NCBI GenBank assembly: GCA_963573305.1 | Contig: OY754330.1 | Coordinates: 2,294,001 to 2,358,000, forward strand | DNA: 64,000 nt | Reading direction: 5' to 3' | From: Pyrrhosoma nymphula | Lineage: Eukaryota > Arthropoda > Insecta > Odonata > Coenagrionidae | Shown: in pieces, positions 45,829 to 58,479 of the stretch | How positions within the stretch are numbered: the first letter of the stretch is position 1 | Layout of the letters: every line of letters starts with the position of its first letter | Position numbers and translations under genes: made by a program | The notes under the pieces: generated by a model | The model's input: the letters and a program-made list of their open reading frames with translations, nothing else | What the model was told of the DNA's origin: nothing | The model's database searches: none

Positions 45829-46064
45829 GGCCTCTTATGTAACTCATAACTCCGGAGTTACGGAGAGTAAGAAGTTATAATGGCCGCCATAGCTCCTTTG
45901 GCTATTACAGAACGGAAAATAACTCCAATTGGAGTTCTAGGGCGGGTATAAATCCAATTCATAAAAGTCTGATTGGAGTTATATTTAGTTATGTGATTGC
46001 CAAAGGAGCTATGACGGCCATTATAACTCCTTACTCTCTGGACTTATGAGTTACATAATAGGCC
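45829..46064. mobile_element. 236-bp MITE with long inverted ends
   Basis: The left part GGCCTCTTATGTAACTCATA and the right part, inverted, GGCCTATTATGTAACTCATA continue with AGAGAGTAAGGAGTTATAAT-like and GGCCGCCATAGCTCCTTTGG segments. The arms are about 85-90 bp. CTTGG lies just outside both ends (45823-45827, 46066-46070) and may be the target duplication. Confidence 0.75.
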
Positions 46065-46405
46065 CCTTGGTCTTGTTAAAATTACGTGTCAATATTTGAG
46101 CTATGTAAATTGGCATAACATATCTTCTGTAGACTCCCAAATTTCCTGAGCTAAATAAACAGGCTGAGTGGGTTGCATAGGGTGTCGGGAGTGGGATGGG
46201 AGTGGCGGAGTGCTTTCTTTCAGCTGAATCCTCACTTGGGTGCCATGCGGAGAGAGCACATCAAACGTAGTACTCCATCTGTTGAATGGGTTGCTTAATT
46301 GTGGACCATTGGCGCCTTTCATTAAGAGGATGCGGATGCTGCGTTCCTCTCCACCATCCTCAAGTAATCCTTCCCTCGCCAACCTGACCTCTTCTCCTCA
46401 ATGAC

Positions 46406-46956
46406 TAGAGATGGCCGCCACTGAATATTACCTCGGTAATTTTCGTAAATTACCGTGGTATTTATCGTAATTTACCTCTCCCCTTGAAAATTACCGTGAT
46501 TTTCTAGATAATTCACCTATGTTTGAGATAATTTTTCATACAGATAAATTCCCAACATGTTCTTCTAAGCCAAGTTCACATTTCCTACGTGTTTAATAAT
46601 AAGTTGAGGCAGGTACAACTCATTTTTGAAATATTTTAATTAAATTATAACATTAAAAGATTAAAGCTTTAGAATATTCCTCTTGAAAATTTCTCATACT
46701 TTGATAAAAGAAAGCCGCAGATTGCGTGTTGCTGCCGTAGTTCTTTTTACAATTTTAAAAATTTCTCATACATTAATGTTGTATTAGGTATGGTTTAAAC
46801 ATGGTTATTTCCTTCTTATTGCTATTGGCTTTCTTATTTAAACATACATTTGCTGTTAAATGCTTAAAACTAAAAAATACTGGAAAATTACGGTGATTTT
46901 TGAAAATTACCGTAGTTCACCTCAGATGTCAAATTACGGTAATTTTCCCATCTCTA
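46406..46956. mobile_element. 551-bp non-autonomous hAT element with 8-bp duplication
   Basis: TAGAGATGG begins the left end, and inverted TAGAGATGGGAAAATTACCG the right. An exact TCAATGAC duplication lies at 46398-46405 and 46957-46964. Subterminal regions carry many AATTACCGT / GGTAATTTTC units in both orientations, likely transposase-binding repeats. It shares the TAGAGATGG terminus and 8-bp duplication with the larger hAT at 55301. Confidence 0.85.
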
Positions 46957-46964
46957 TCAATGAC

Positions 46965-48825
46965 TCAAATGACCTTGTGGTCACCCGTTAAATGTCATCT
47001 CGGGAGGAGACCAAAAGGGTTTCCATCCCACCCTTTTTGAGTTCTCTTTCCCTCGGTGAAACTATTTCAGAGTTTTGTGAAGTATGTGTTCACTTAGCAG
47101 TGAAGTTCAATTTTATTTTTGGATTTAATAGGAATTGATTTTTATGCTGTTTCACATTTAAAAATCAATTTAACTCAATACAAAAAACCTATATTCGATA
47201 TCTCAAAATTGAAAAAACGGACTTGTGAGTTTTTTTCTTTGTGCCTATGTTTTACCTTGTCACGCCTGTGACACCTTACTGGATATTTATTTTGACCATG
47301 TGTATGACCCATAGCAAATACTTATTAATTACTCATGAAACAAATCCAAATGATCATGAATGGCGGTTGGATTAATTTCGACTCCCTGAGTTTTAAGTCT
47401 GGGAATTCTTTTTTTTTCGTGTTTCATTGTCTCTACATCATCAATATTATCTTCTTGGCACATATCAAGCTTTAAGGTTGCAATATAAGGATGGTGGTGC
47501 GATTCCACATTTTCTCGGTATGGGTGCAATAATCAATCGGTTCATGATTCTCCATTTATCTGCTATGATAGTCTTGATGATAGCACCACCACTAATACAG
47601 AAAAAATTATAATGGTTTTACTTGGGCTCTTAGAAATTTCCGAAAATTTACTAAATCCACCAAATGGTGGTTGCTGCCAAAACATATACATACATATAAC
47701 TTGGTGTTGCATCTGAATTTTATTTTTTAAATTTCCGTAAAAAAGTTAAACTGCATGCACAACAATCTCCAAAAGCATTATGTGATAACATGTCGCAGTA
47801 GCCATGAAGTTCGAGTGGATTATTGTTTTTCAACTTTTTCATCAATTTTTGGCAATGTTAATATTTCTAATTTTTCCAACTTAACAGATTTTCTGGAGAC
47901 AAAGGGTTGACGATATACCTATATAAGAATTCTGGGGCTTAAACAAATATGTGAAATTCATTATCTTCAGCCAAAATTGTCCTGTATTGAAGCTAGAAAA
48001 AATATCATTGGAACCAAAGAACCAGTTTTATTCACCCTGTGCTGGTTCTTTCAGCTGCTGAGGGAACTAGTCAAACTGATGAACCTGTTCTCCCATCCCC
48101 AGTTACAATTTATTAAGGTATAGTGTCACCGAATATGGTGGCACTGTGAGGAATAGCACATCAGGAAGAAGCAAGCAAATATCAGCAGTCAAGAGTGACC
48201 CAAGGTCTCGTGCAGGGTCCTTGAAATGTTATACAGTCTGCCCCATGAACCACGCCTGTTTTCTCCTCCCTTAAATCATGGTTCCATCCAGGTAGGTTCC
48301 ACTAACGTCTATGACTTCTACAACACTAAACCATCAATTAAAAATCTCACTGCAAATGTGCTAAGTGAAGCCTGTGAAAAACATAAGCCAAATTACCACC
48401 CATTGGTAAAAACATTGATGGGTCAGTTGCTAACCATCTGCAGTTCCAAGGGGATGAAAATTTCCCAAGTTCTAGTGTTAACCAATTGATATCCAGGTGC
48501 CCTCTTTCACTGCAGTGAAAATATATGAATGAGCTTAGTTGCCACAGAATTGACTTGCTAGTGCTCTTACCAATTTTAATGGATGCCTAATGTTTAATAT
48601 CTGACATTTCCTCAATGTACTCTCATCGGTTATTTCATTGGTGATCACCTGTGGTACAACATTTCACATTGAAAGGACATAGCATCAGCATTATATACTT
48701 CGGGGATTATCATTGTTGCATGGTCTCTGACACTGGCGGAGAAAGTCATTTTAATTTGTTATTCTTCAAGGTGTAATTTTTATGTAATGCAAAAGCAGTT
48801 AGTCGAATTGAATGTGGTAACTCAT
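46965..48825. other. No recognisable gene or element
   Basis: The sequence is AT-rich, with no frame bearing a known motif. An 87-codon plus frame at 48226 is not recognised. Confidence 0.5.
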
Positions 48826-49060
48826 GATTTATAATAATAATAATTTTATTTGTTCTGTGGGATTTGCACAAATAATAGAACATACTATAATATAATTGAG
48901 AGTTTACAGAGATTTTACCGTATTTTCAAACTCAGAAAGAGAATAGTACCTCTTCTCAATGAGTAGTTAACACATTTCCTTCTTAAACATTCCAACATTC
49001 TGATACCTGGGACTTTTCTTAATATTTCTGATGATTACCTCAAATAAAGGAAGGTTTTTG
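48826..49060 (-). pseudogene. LINE C-terminus and 3' tail fragment
   Basis: On the minus strand VIIRNIKKSPRYQNVGMFKK then a stop and LIEKRYYSLSEFEN match the LINE C-terminal F-K-K ... YYS-x-x-E-F pattern. The 3' end has GAACAAATAAAATTATTATT. It is related to 28684-28960. Similarity upstream of 49060 is unclear. Confidence 0.55.
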
Positions 49061-52000
49061 TAGTATTATTCTTTACATGGAGATTCTTTGAAAGCAGAAT
49101 AAATTTTGCAATTTGGTTTCCTGGTGCAATCTAAGCTGCCTTGTTCCCTCTTTGGCTCTAATTTCCAAAACTTACATGCCGAAGGAATAATTTTATGTCA
49201 TGTTTTTCCCTCCTTCAATCCTGCAAAGTGTTTTGGGTTAAAAAGATGGAGTAAATGGATGAGAAAGAATCTGTTCACAAGTCAGAAGATCATTTTCTTA
49301 ACCAACTTTAAAATTTAATCACCTTGTTGGAATGATTCAATATTACTAAATTAAAATTGTGAATGTGACCATGAAGTGAAAATTGCCTATTTCTTCTATC
49401 AAATGCATTGATTGGCTTTCTTTTCTCTCTGATCACTAGGATTGTTAGTCTTGAGGTAGCTCTATTATTTAAATGTCACTTCATTGTATTCCCAACCAAC
49501 TTAAAGATATCCTTGATAAGGACATGCCACACATTCGAGTAAATAAATTAGAACGGGCAGCTTTTGCAAATTAATTTTTATGTGTAATACATTTCTCTGC
49601 CGGGCAGGTAATTCAAGACTTATATTGAGCTATTACAGAGCTACTTTTTATTAATGTTCACAATATTTTATTGATATATTTTTCCAGTCACATGTATTCA
49701 TTAGTATGTTAACACTACTATGAGACTTTATCATATTTTAAGTTTCCCAATTGTATGCTCATTGTCAGTATTATTTATTTTTGCCTAAATTGCTTCATTA
49801 CAAAAAAGGATCATTTGCTTTGTTTATTAATGCATAGTAGTTTTATTGAAATTCTGCATCTCTTCTGATTTTTTGTGTATATTTAATTGCACTTTGATTT
49901 CTCCTTCTATTGATCAGCAACATATTTTAAATTAAATTTGGATTATGTTCATCTGGAAAATATTTGCATAGGCTGGGTAAAATGATATTGGGATCATATC
50001 TTTCTTATTGAGTTGAAAGGAGTAAGATTTATGTCCTACATGTTTACAGTCATTTTCATGGCTCCAGATTTGTTCTGTAATGCCAGAAGCAATGGTATTT
50101 TTGCATCTTATAAAATTATGGGACAATTTAACACAATTGGAAAATTTTATCTTGAAAGTTGTTTCAATGAACCACTTATCTGAAAGTCACAATCTTTTTT
50201 AAATCCAAAATTTCAAGTATGTTGAATTTATTTTTTTAATGACAAATCAAAGAAAATTGCTTTCAAAGCAATAACTACATCTTATACTATTTTTCTATTA
50301 GATAATGATAATATTGATGGATTTAGTATATATAACTTGCATATACAAGATTATAAAAGTATACCAAAATCTTGGTTCAATACATTTACATTTTACGAAT
50401 TTTGTGTGGAGTGGCTACTGGCTACTGCTCATTTTGGTTGGTACTTAAATATAGTTGATGCCCTAGAATATTCTCCAATCATTCTCTCTTGACATAGCTC
50501 TGTATAAAATATTTTCATGAGTAGATCGGTAGATTCTTACTTATAATATCTGTATTTATTGCCAAAGGAGTTATTTGATGTAAGGATGAGGTATGCATAT
50601 GTTGTGAAAAGATATTTTTTCAATATTAGCTTCTGAATGTATACAAAATTGTTGATAAATACAATGTATAGTCAAAATGATTTATCTCATTTTGAACATA
50701 TTGACTCTTCTTTGTATGCTTAAGTATGATGGTTTTCAGTGTCTTCTCATTTAATCTCCTGCCATTATTTGTAAGGTGTTTTAGAATGGAGGCTTTGTGC
50801 ACAACAAGGTGACCAAATACATATTCTGTCACGTAGGGGAAATGTATCATAATTTAAAGATGCTGTTTGCTTGAAGTTTCAAGACTGTATTATGCCACAA
50901 GATTCTATGCTTGGTTTGGTTTTGAGTGAGAATCTATTTACTGTGAAAGCTTTGTGCCTGTTGTTCCTGAAGTTGAAGCAGGTAAAGATGGCTGCTTATG
51001 ATGCTAAAAATGTTTATTGAAGCGTGTGCTGGTTTATGAACATTAACTGCTTGGTGCCACAAAACGCAACAAAAAGTTGTCTTTCAGTATCCCTTGGACG
51101 GTGTGTAGTTGTACATTTTGTATGCATACGGATCAGACTACTGTGATTATTCTCATTCAATGTAATTATGTATTGTCTAATTTATGACTAAAATAACTCC
51201 TGTTGTAGGTGTACTGTGTCAAAAGTGTGTGTTCAAACATATGTTATGGTCTGCTTTTAGTTGTATTTTATAGTACAAAGATTCCACCTTTTGGATTTAA
51301 TTGTTACAGTGCCAATACTTTAGGTTAGCTATTGATACCACATTCCTGCTATTGTGAAAACTCTGCTGTGAGTCATAGGCACTATTGACTGCTAATGTAT
51401 CTACATGGGATACTACGATGCAGTGATGGTATTTTTAGAAAAAAATGTAAATGGCATTGCCATGCTGGTAGTTCCTGGTTCCAAAATACCTCACCAGGAA
51501 TGACTGGCTATGTAATAAAATATAGTAGTACATTTAAAAATATACCAAATAGGACCCCCCTAAAATATCCCTGGGATTCTACTTGATAATTCATTTTATG
51601 GTACACTATTTATCAATGATTGTTTTACCTCAGCAGACAAAAATGTTTTTATCATTGGCCTTGTTGGAGGTATGAAGTTCCTTACACCTTATCTTTTGCA
51701 TTTACATGGTTTATCAGTTTATGATTTTCGTAGTGTTTAAGACTGAATGTCTATTTTGAATGTTATTGTCATCCTTTGTTTAAACATGGTATAATTTTGT
51801 TCATGAAACATTTTTAAAGATTTTGTGTAGAAAAATTAGTCAAAATGATTTATTTTGTAATGTTATTACAAAATGGCAGGCATATTCCATTAAAGCCACA
51901 GTGCTTGTGGTACCAAGTGTGATTACCGTAGAAAAGTTGCTGGTTTACCAACAATCTCTAGTCTGTTTTGTGTTCAAGTATTAAGGTTATGGATATTACT

Positions 52001-53440
52001 GTGAGGATTAAAAAGTGTGCCATCAAATCATGCATCTTAAACCTTGTTTAAAATTTGTTACTAGGTGAAGTGTAGAATGTGGTCTCTTTAAGATTTTAAA
52101 TGTATTTATGAAAGTCAACTGCTAAATTCACTTGAAGGGCATGGCCAATTTTATTTACAACATTAAGGCTGATGCTGCAGAATGGCCACTTGCACGTTAT
52201 ACCAGCGTGTACCATATTGCCTCATTCTTAAATGTTTGGAGTGGATACATTTTTTAAGCGAATAAACTGCATGATTCCGACCCTTGAGACTTTTATTTTT
52301 CTTGCTGTTGGTTTTTGGATAAGGGAGCTCGGCGCTTGAGGTTTTATCGCAGAAAATTGACCGCAATTACGGGTTGGTCCGCAATTTCCTGTTGCGTTTA
52401 TGTCCCGCTATTTTAGTCCTATGATAACGTAATTTCCGTGCTGCTCTCCGAGCCTTTTCCGTGTCTTATTTTCTGTCCGCTGGAGTCGGAAAATTGTGAT
52501 CAAATGTGGAAATTATTCAAGAGTATAAAGGCATATAACCCCCGTGTCAATTCAACAAAAGTTTTGGAGGAAAGTTAATTTTAACAACCTATCGAACCTG
52601 GAAATTCTTCGCATATAACATTAATTAGGTATTCGAATTTGGGTTAAAGAATGAAATAGAAGTGTATCGCAAACGTTAACAGCCTCTCGAAAATCATATT
52701 TTTCCGGCAATAATAAGTACATTCTCAATGTGCAATGATAAACTTAGAGAACGATCACTAATGCGCAATACTTCATTGCAATATATGCTTTAAAGCGCAT
52801 AATTAAAATTCATTCTAATGTGGAATACAACATAGATCGTACTTTGGTGTGCGATATCAAGAGTTGACTTGATGAATTTAATGACTATTAGAGAGCAAAT
52901 CTAAGAATTACATTTAGAAAGTTACCTATTCAGAAGCTGTTGCATAAAAAAATCTTAAATGCAAATTCCCCTTAACAGCTAATAAAAAAGTGATATTGAA
53001 GTAGGTTTTAACTATGGGATGTCAAGGACACAGCATTTAAGTGAAAATGTGCTGCTTTAAAAGTGTGATACGACTGACCACGTCATTAAACGAAGAAATT
53101 GTGTATTCGGGACCTATTCCGTCATTTTTAAAGTAAGCGGTGCTTTTATAATGGTTAATTTCTTTGATAATTGTCGGTTATGGCCTCTAGTGGTCAAAGA
53201 GTAGAAACACAAGCGCACACCCAATCGAAAAATCCCTATTTCATTTCTTACAATATATGTTCTTTGGGGATGGAATAAACTGCTAAGGCAATTCAATAGC
53301 ATAGGAGATGTCATCTTTGAATTAATGGCTCACCTTGTTTCACAATGACGTGGCAAATCGCAATGAATGACAGCAATTATGCTCTAGTTTGAAGTGTTTC
53401 CAATGCAAGGTTCTAAGAATTAACTTAAAGCATATCGTGC
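49061..53440. other. Quiet AT-rich stretch; no gene recognised
   Basis: There are very few repeats and no long frames. The texture would suit a long 3' UTR or intergenic DNA but nothing decides between them. Confidence 0.5.
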
Positions 53441-53454
53441 ATCCGGACTTGAAT

Positions 53455-53515
53455 TCAATAGTGCGCATGCTTGAAAGACGCCATCTTGGAAGAGAAAATT
53501 TTATGGTAAGTGGCA
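53455..53515 (+). promoter_or_regulatory. Possible TATA-less promoter or first exon
   Basis: AGTGCGCATGC resembles an NRF1 half-palindrome. GCCATCTTGG is a YY1/Pho core. ATG|GTAAGTGG is a strong donor 3' of both. A second consensus donor CCAAG|GTAAGT, preceded by an ATG at 54402, lies 0.9 kb downstream. This arrangement occurs at animal promoters, but no coding exon can be joined to it here. Confidence 0.25.
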
Positions 53516-55292
53516 GAATTTGTCAAATTACTTTATTGTTGTATTCGTGGTTGCCCCCGACCACTCTCATTTTCGTTTTACTGTGCATGATTTCTTAACA
53601 TGTGCACAAAAAATCCTGGAGAGGTTTAAATGGGCTTGAAAAGACAGAAATGTCTCCATCAGCTCCTCTATTCTATGCGAAGTCCTGTGAGCTTAGATGT
53701 CATAGCTAAACAACTTGTGAATGATTATTAATGAGTTTTTGGGTTAATATTCTAGGGCTTCAGCTTTAAGGTTGGGGTGAAACGTTACTTTTTACTTTCC
53801 ATAAGTTAAAGCCGCGTTTGTTTTATCGTACTTATCCTTGGAAGTAATACCATCAATGGTCTGCGGTTATGCGAGATTTTCGGTAGAATGACAGTGCCGG
53901 GAGCACGGAAAACCTATTCGTATGATGCTTTGTGGCTCTCTTTTTGTTAATTATATCGAAACTTCAGTGTTGTCAACAGCATGGGGTTAACTTCCCTCTA
54001 TAGGTGAACATGTATTCATTTCAGAGGAAGGAGGAAATGGTGCTGGGGCCAAACGTTAGTGATTGCTGTATTTGTAGTGAATTGCTAATGAGGGATGTTA
54101 CAATAGTGAAACGTCTCCACTTTACGTTTATTTCGGCATCTGTGCACTTCAAGCTATAAAAGTGATAGAAGTCATGTTTTAATGTGTAATACGTGATGTT
54201 GTTTGTATCAGAACGCAAATTGTTCTTAGAAATTGGTTACATTATTCTTCTTTTGTGTAGGTGATGGTCAGAATACATGGTAAAAATGGCTGAAGGAAAT
54301 CCTGTGTGACGCCTATTTTGTATGTCGCAAAATAAAGCTTGCCGTTGCATTCCACCAAGTAGAGACAGGTCGGGTGCAACACTAACGTGACAAGATTTAC
54401 TATGCCAGCTGTTCCAAGGTAAGTCCTTATAAAGGGATTTTTCATTTAATGTTTTCATCGAGTCAGAATCGTGGTGGTTTGATTTTGTTAATCTTTGTGT
54501 GAGTGGACATCTGTGGGTATTTAAAATAGATTTTCTAACGTTGTGCAAATGTTTAAAGAGCCACTCCGTTGCCTCGATACCTATTAATACAGCATCTTAA
54601 TTAATGTTGAATCTTCAGTCGCTGTAATTTGTATTTGCTTTGTTGCCTCTGTTATAATTCCAGGCAAAATAAAAATTATTCTACCACTATGGTGGGGATG
54701 TAGATGCTCATGACTACCGTTTATAATACAAAATAGTTATACGTGGTTTCAGAATTAGCCTTCAATCCATGCAGAGGAGATTTTACAATTAGAAAGGGAG
54801 ATAATTTAGGGTTTTCCCCTGGTTCAGTGCCTTGTACGGTTAAAATACCAAGTATGGTAAAAATGGCGGATTAAATTTGAAGTACAGATACAGGTGGTAT
54901 GATTTGTGTTGTAGGGGTGTGGATTAGATGATTGCCGATTTACTTGGATAATCCATGTTTTTATCTATGTTTTGGAGTACTTATTAAAGAATATTTACAC
55001 ATGATACTTCTCCGCATCTTGTTGTTGGTTTTTGTTGTAGGATGGTTAGGTAATCATTTCACTCCTGAAAACTCATCCTTGAAGGAATCCTGTTTAGGGA
55101 AATGACTTCTATTATTGCATAGATTTTCACTCCTGATCAAAATACTTCCTAGGCTCATTTGTTATGAGGTTAAATTCATTGTTGTAAAGGGTAGGTGGTG
55201 CTTGGTGCAGTTTGGAGAACATTTGGAGATGCATTGACTAATGATACAGGTTCTTCTCCCTCAGCTGCGTGTGACCTTTCAGACATACCTTA
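53516..55292. other. No recognised gene
   Basis: It contains the consensus splice donor at 54419 described with the candidate promoter. Otherwise it is unremarkable AT-rich sequence up to the hAT target site. Confidence 0.4.
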
Positions 55293-55640
55293 ATACTGAT
55301 TAAGGATGAGTCGGTTCTTTAATTTTTCCGGTTCTCGATACCGGTTCGGTTCTCCACCATCGGTTCCCGGTTCTCGATACTCGGTTCCAACAATGAACTC
55401 TTATTTTCTGAATGAATGGCAAATTTAAATGAAGAATCACAAGAACTGAATGAAAATAATTTCACTAAAGATGTAAATAAGCAGGAAAGCTCTGTAAAAA
55501 AACTTAAGATCGTCTCCATAATTTTATTTGCAAAGTATAAAAAGTCAAACTAACATTTTCTTAAATAATGCATTATCGACCAATACTTAAAGACCAACAT
55601 TACATCAGGCAGCCACTGGTGCTTTCTCCAGGTTTTGTTT

Positions 55641-58479
55641 TTAAAAAATCAACATTTTTACCCTATCTGGGTCTAATCTATTCCTTTTTTTGTCAGAAAT
55701 ATTGCCTGCAGTACTGAACAGGCGTTCACTGAAAACAGTAGTAGATGGAATACACAGATATTTTGTAGCCAACTGCTTAAGGTGGCTGGAGCGATTTTTG
55801 TTAAAATACAGATTTGAGTGAAACTTTGCATACGTATCCTTATTTGTAATATCTATCGATAAAAGTGAAAAAAACTGTATGCTACTGATTTGGTTTCCTG
55901 GCAATTCAATGATATTTTAACAAGTACTCTTATGGCACACGGCATATATTGTGAAAAAAATCGATTACGCATATACAGATTATCTCTTAAATGCGAAATA
56001 AGAAGTTTCATATTATTATAATTGCTACTAAGAAATATCAAGGTATCATTCCGAGTAAAAATAGCGTATTTAGATATGATTTTCTCGTAAATTTCGAATT
56101 TCGCGCCGAAAATCCAAGTCAAAACAATACTTTAAATGCAGCAAATTTTTTAAATGTAACACTTGAATCATATTCACTACTGCATTTGTGGTTATTTCCA
56201 TCGTATAAACTTGTACTTGAGTGAAATGTGGTCCAAGAATATTTTTTTTTGACTTACTTGAAAAATTATTAGAATGTACCTTCAACGATTCACGATTACC
56301 GCTCCAGCCACCTTAAGCCGTTTGAAGGGGCTCATAGACCAGTAGTGGCCTACATCTTCTGAATGCCTAGGATTTATTGTTTCCTCACCAAGATATTTGT
56401 TCAACTCTTCCTCACAGCTCATTCCTAAAACGTTCTGAGATACAGGAATGTTCTCCTCTGAAATACTATCCTGGTAAAGGTCCCACAGGCTCTCAACATT
56501 GTTGTCATAGGTCATACCTTCATTCACTTCCTCACTCACATCCTCAGTTTGACAGTCTTGTAAGCACAACTGAACCATCTCCTTAACCAACAACTGTCGA
56601 GCTACAGCAAGGCACTCACGACTGTGGAATGGTTTTTGCTTGAAACGTGGATCAAGAAGTGTTGCACAAGCAGCAGTCAAATTGTTTTCAATGGTAGCAT
56701 AGCGCCGTTTTAAAGCAGCCAGTAGGTCGTTCCTCAATCCCTGCAGACCACATCCCTGTAGAGACTTTGTCTCAAGGTGATGTTTCATGGTGTGAACCAG
56801 GGGAATGATCTCAAAAAAGAATGAAATAAACAATTAGGATTTTTACCAAACCAACAAAATTTGATTATTAAAAAAATGAAAAACTATCTTAGCAATATGT
56901 TTTATGTTGTGTAAGGTCTTCCTCATCCCTTATTTCAGTGAATTAAGTATAGGCCTATAGCCCAATAAATCACTACAGCTTATTTGAAATGACAAAATTT
57001 AAAATGACCTAGGTATAATGACATATAATTATATAGATACTATAAGCTCATGCTATGACTTTATATTAAAGACAATCACAAATGAAGTTGAACAGTTTAC
57101 ATTAATGATTAAATTTTTTTAAAGCAGTTTATGGCAAACGTTTTCTGCCTTACCTCTGAAATAATGGAGCTGTTCTTGCTCAGTTGAAGTGTTGTCTTGT
57201 TGAAAATATCTAGGAACTCCACAGGGCAGCTCAAGACCTTCCAGTCATCATTGGTGAGCACAGCTGACAGTCTCACAGAATCATCCCCGCTTAGCAGTAT
57301 CATGGCATTTTTCTGCTCCTCCAGCCGTTGAAGCATGTGTAGGGTGCTGTTCCACCTTGTCGGTTCGTCTTGAATTAGGCGGTGTTGAGGGAGACTCAAA
57401 TTATCCTGGACTTGTTTCAGTCTCTTTGTATTTTTGCTGAATGTTTAAAACTACCAAGTTATATCACACCCATTGTCTCGAACAACTCCAACAATCTTAC
57501 CTTGCAGGCCCCATTTTTTCAGCACCTCAGCCAGGAAATCTCGCAAGGCTTCTCCTGTATGGCTTATCTCTGGAAATGGGGCTACTTCCAAGCACCTATG
57601 CTTCAATTGAATCAATCCGCTGAAGAAATGGGCCGATACTGACATATAATCACAGTTGGCTACCGATGTCCACAGGTCTGTGGTTATTCCAACGTATCTG
57701 GCATCAGCTACTTCTTCCTTCACCACCTTCACCACTGATTCATACATCTCTCTCAGATAATTATTGGCTAATGTTTTTCTGGATGGCATTATGTACCTAG
57801 GCTCCAAATGGGCAATGAGCCTTCTGAATCCCTTATCGTCGACCACTGAAAAGGGCTGCACATCAATGCAAATCATTTCGAGTATCAACTGAGTGATTCG
57901 TTTTGCTCTATAATCACCACTCTTAAACTTCTTGACTCTGTCGACAACTTCCGGGAGTGTTTGCTGTTTCCCCTTGTTATCAAGCTTTATAACTTTCGGG
58001 TAAAAGGCTGTATGAATAGATTCAGACCCATTTCCGTTTTCGACTATGTTGTTAGCGATAGATGAATCACAATTATCACTGGTTCTGGTATCACCGTCCA
58101 TGCCGTTCCAATCTGAATCATCAGCAATTCCTCCTTCTGTACCACCATCTACCTGTGAACAATTTGAAGAATGTCCAGGTTCGCTGGTCGACATATCACC
58201 TGGGCCAGTTAGTGGTCCGCAGAATAAATATTTTTTGATTGATGACTTCACCGATCCAAGGTTTATAGGCGCAGGTGGTTTGAGATTTGCAGACGTTTCT
58301 CCGTTATTTGACACGGTATGATTCTTTCCTCTGCTTCTGTGTGTTGTGAGATGTTTTCGAAGGTTCGATGTTGATTTTGAAGGGCCGCGCGAAATACTCT
58401 TGGAGAACAGTTTACATACTGCATAGATAGTATCATCAGGATCAATCGTGAAACTCCCCCAAACTTCTGACGACATCAT
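55641..58479 (-). pseudogene. hAT-family transposase, BED finger to dimerisation domain, broken
   Basis: The frame starts at 58479 with a BED-type zinc finger (WGSFTIDPDDTIYAVCK, then TSNLRKHLTTH) in which the second Cys is replaced by Phe. It continues through VGITTDLWTS (first catalytic Asp) to GVVRDNGCDIT (second Asp). It then stops at 57451, and the next segment (RLKQVQDN, RLIQDEPTRWNSTLHMLQRL) resumes after a gap that lacks the expected C-x-x-H helix region. A likely 344-bp GT-AG intron (56810-57153) separates it from IIPLVHTMKHHLETKSLQG onward. The C-terminal dimerisation region, FSERLFSTAGNI, lies beyond the 532-bp TTAA element. At least one deletion and one insertion make it inactive. 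It is of the ZBED/hAT-Ac-like type. Confidence 0.88.
55781..56312. mobile_element. TTAA-flanked 532-bp element inside the hAT transposase
   Basis: The ends GGTGGCTGGAGCGATTTTTG and inverted GGTGGCTGGAGCGGTAATCG share 13 bp perfectly and are bounded by TTAA at 55777-55780 and 56313-56316. Removing the element and one TTAA leaves the transposase frame aligned on both sides, so the target was a functional-looking frame. It has no transposase of its own; TTAA duplication suggests piggyBac-type mobilisation. Confidence 0.85.
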
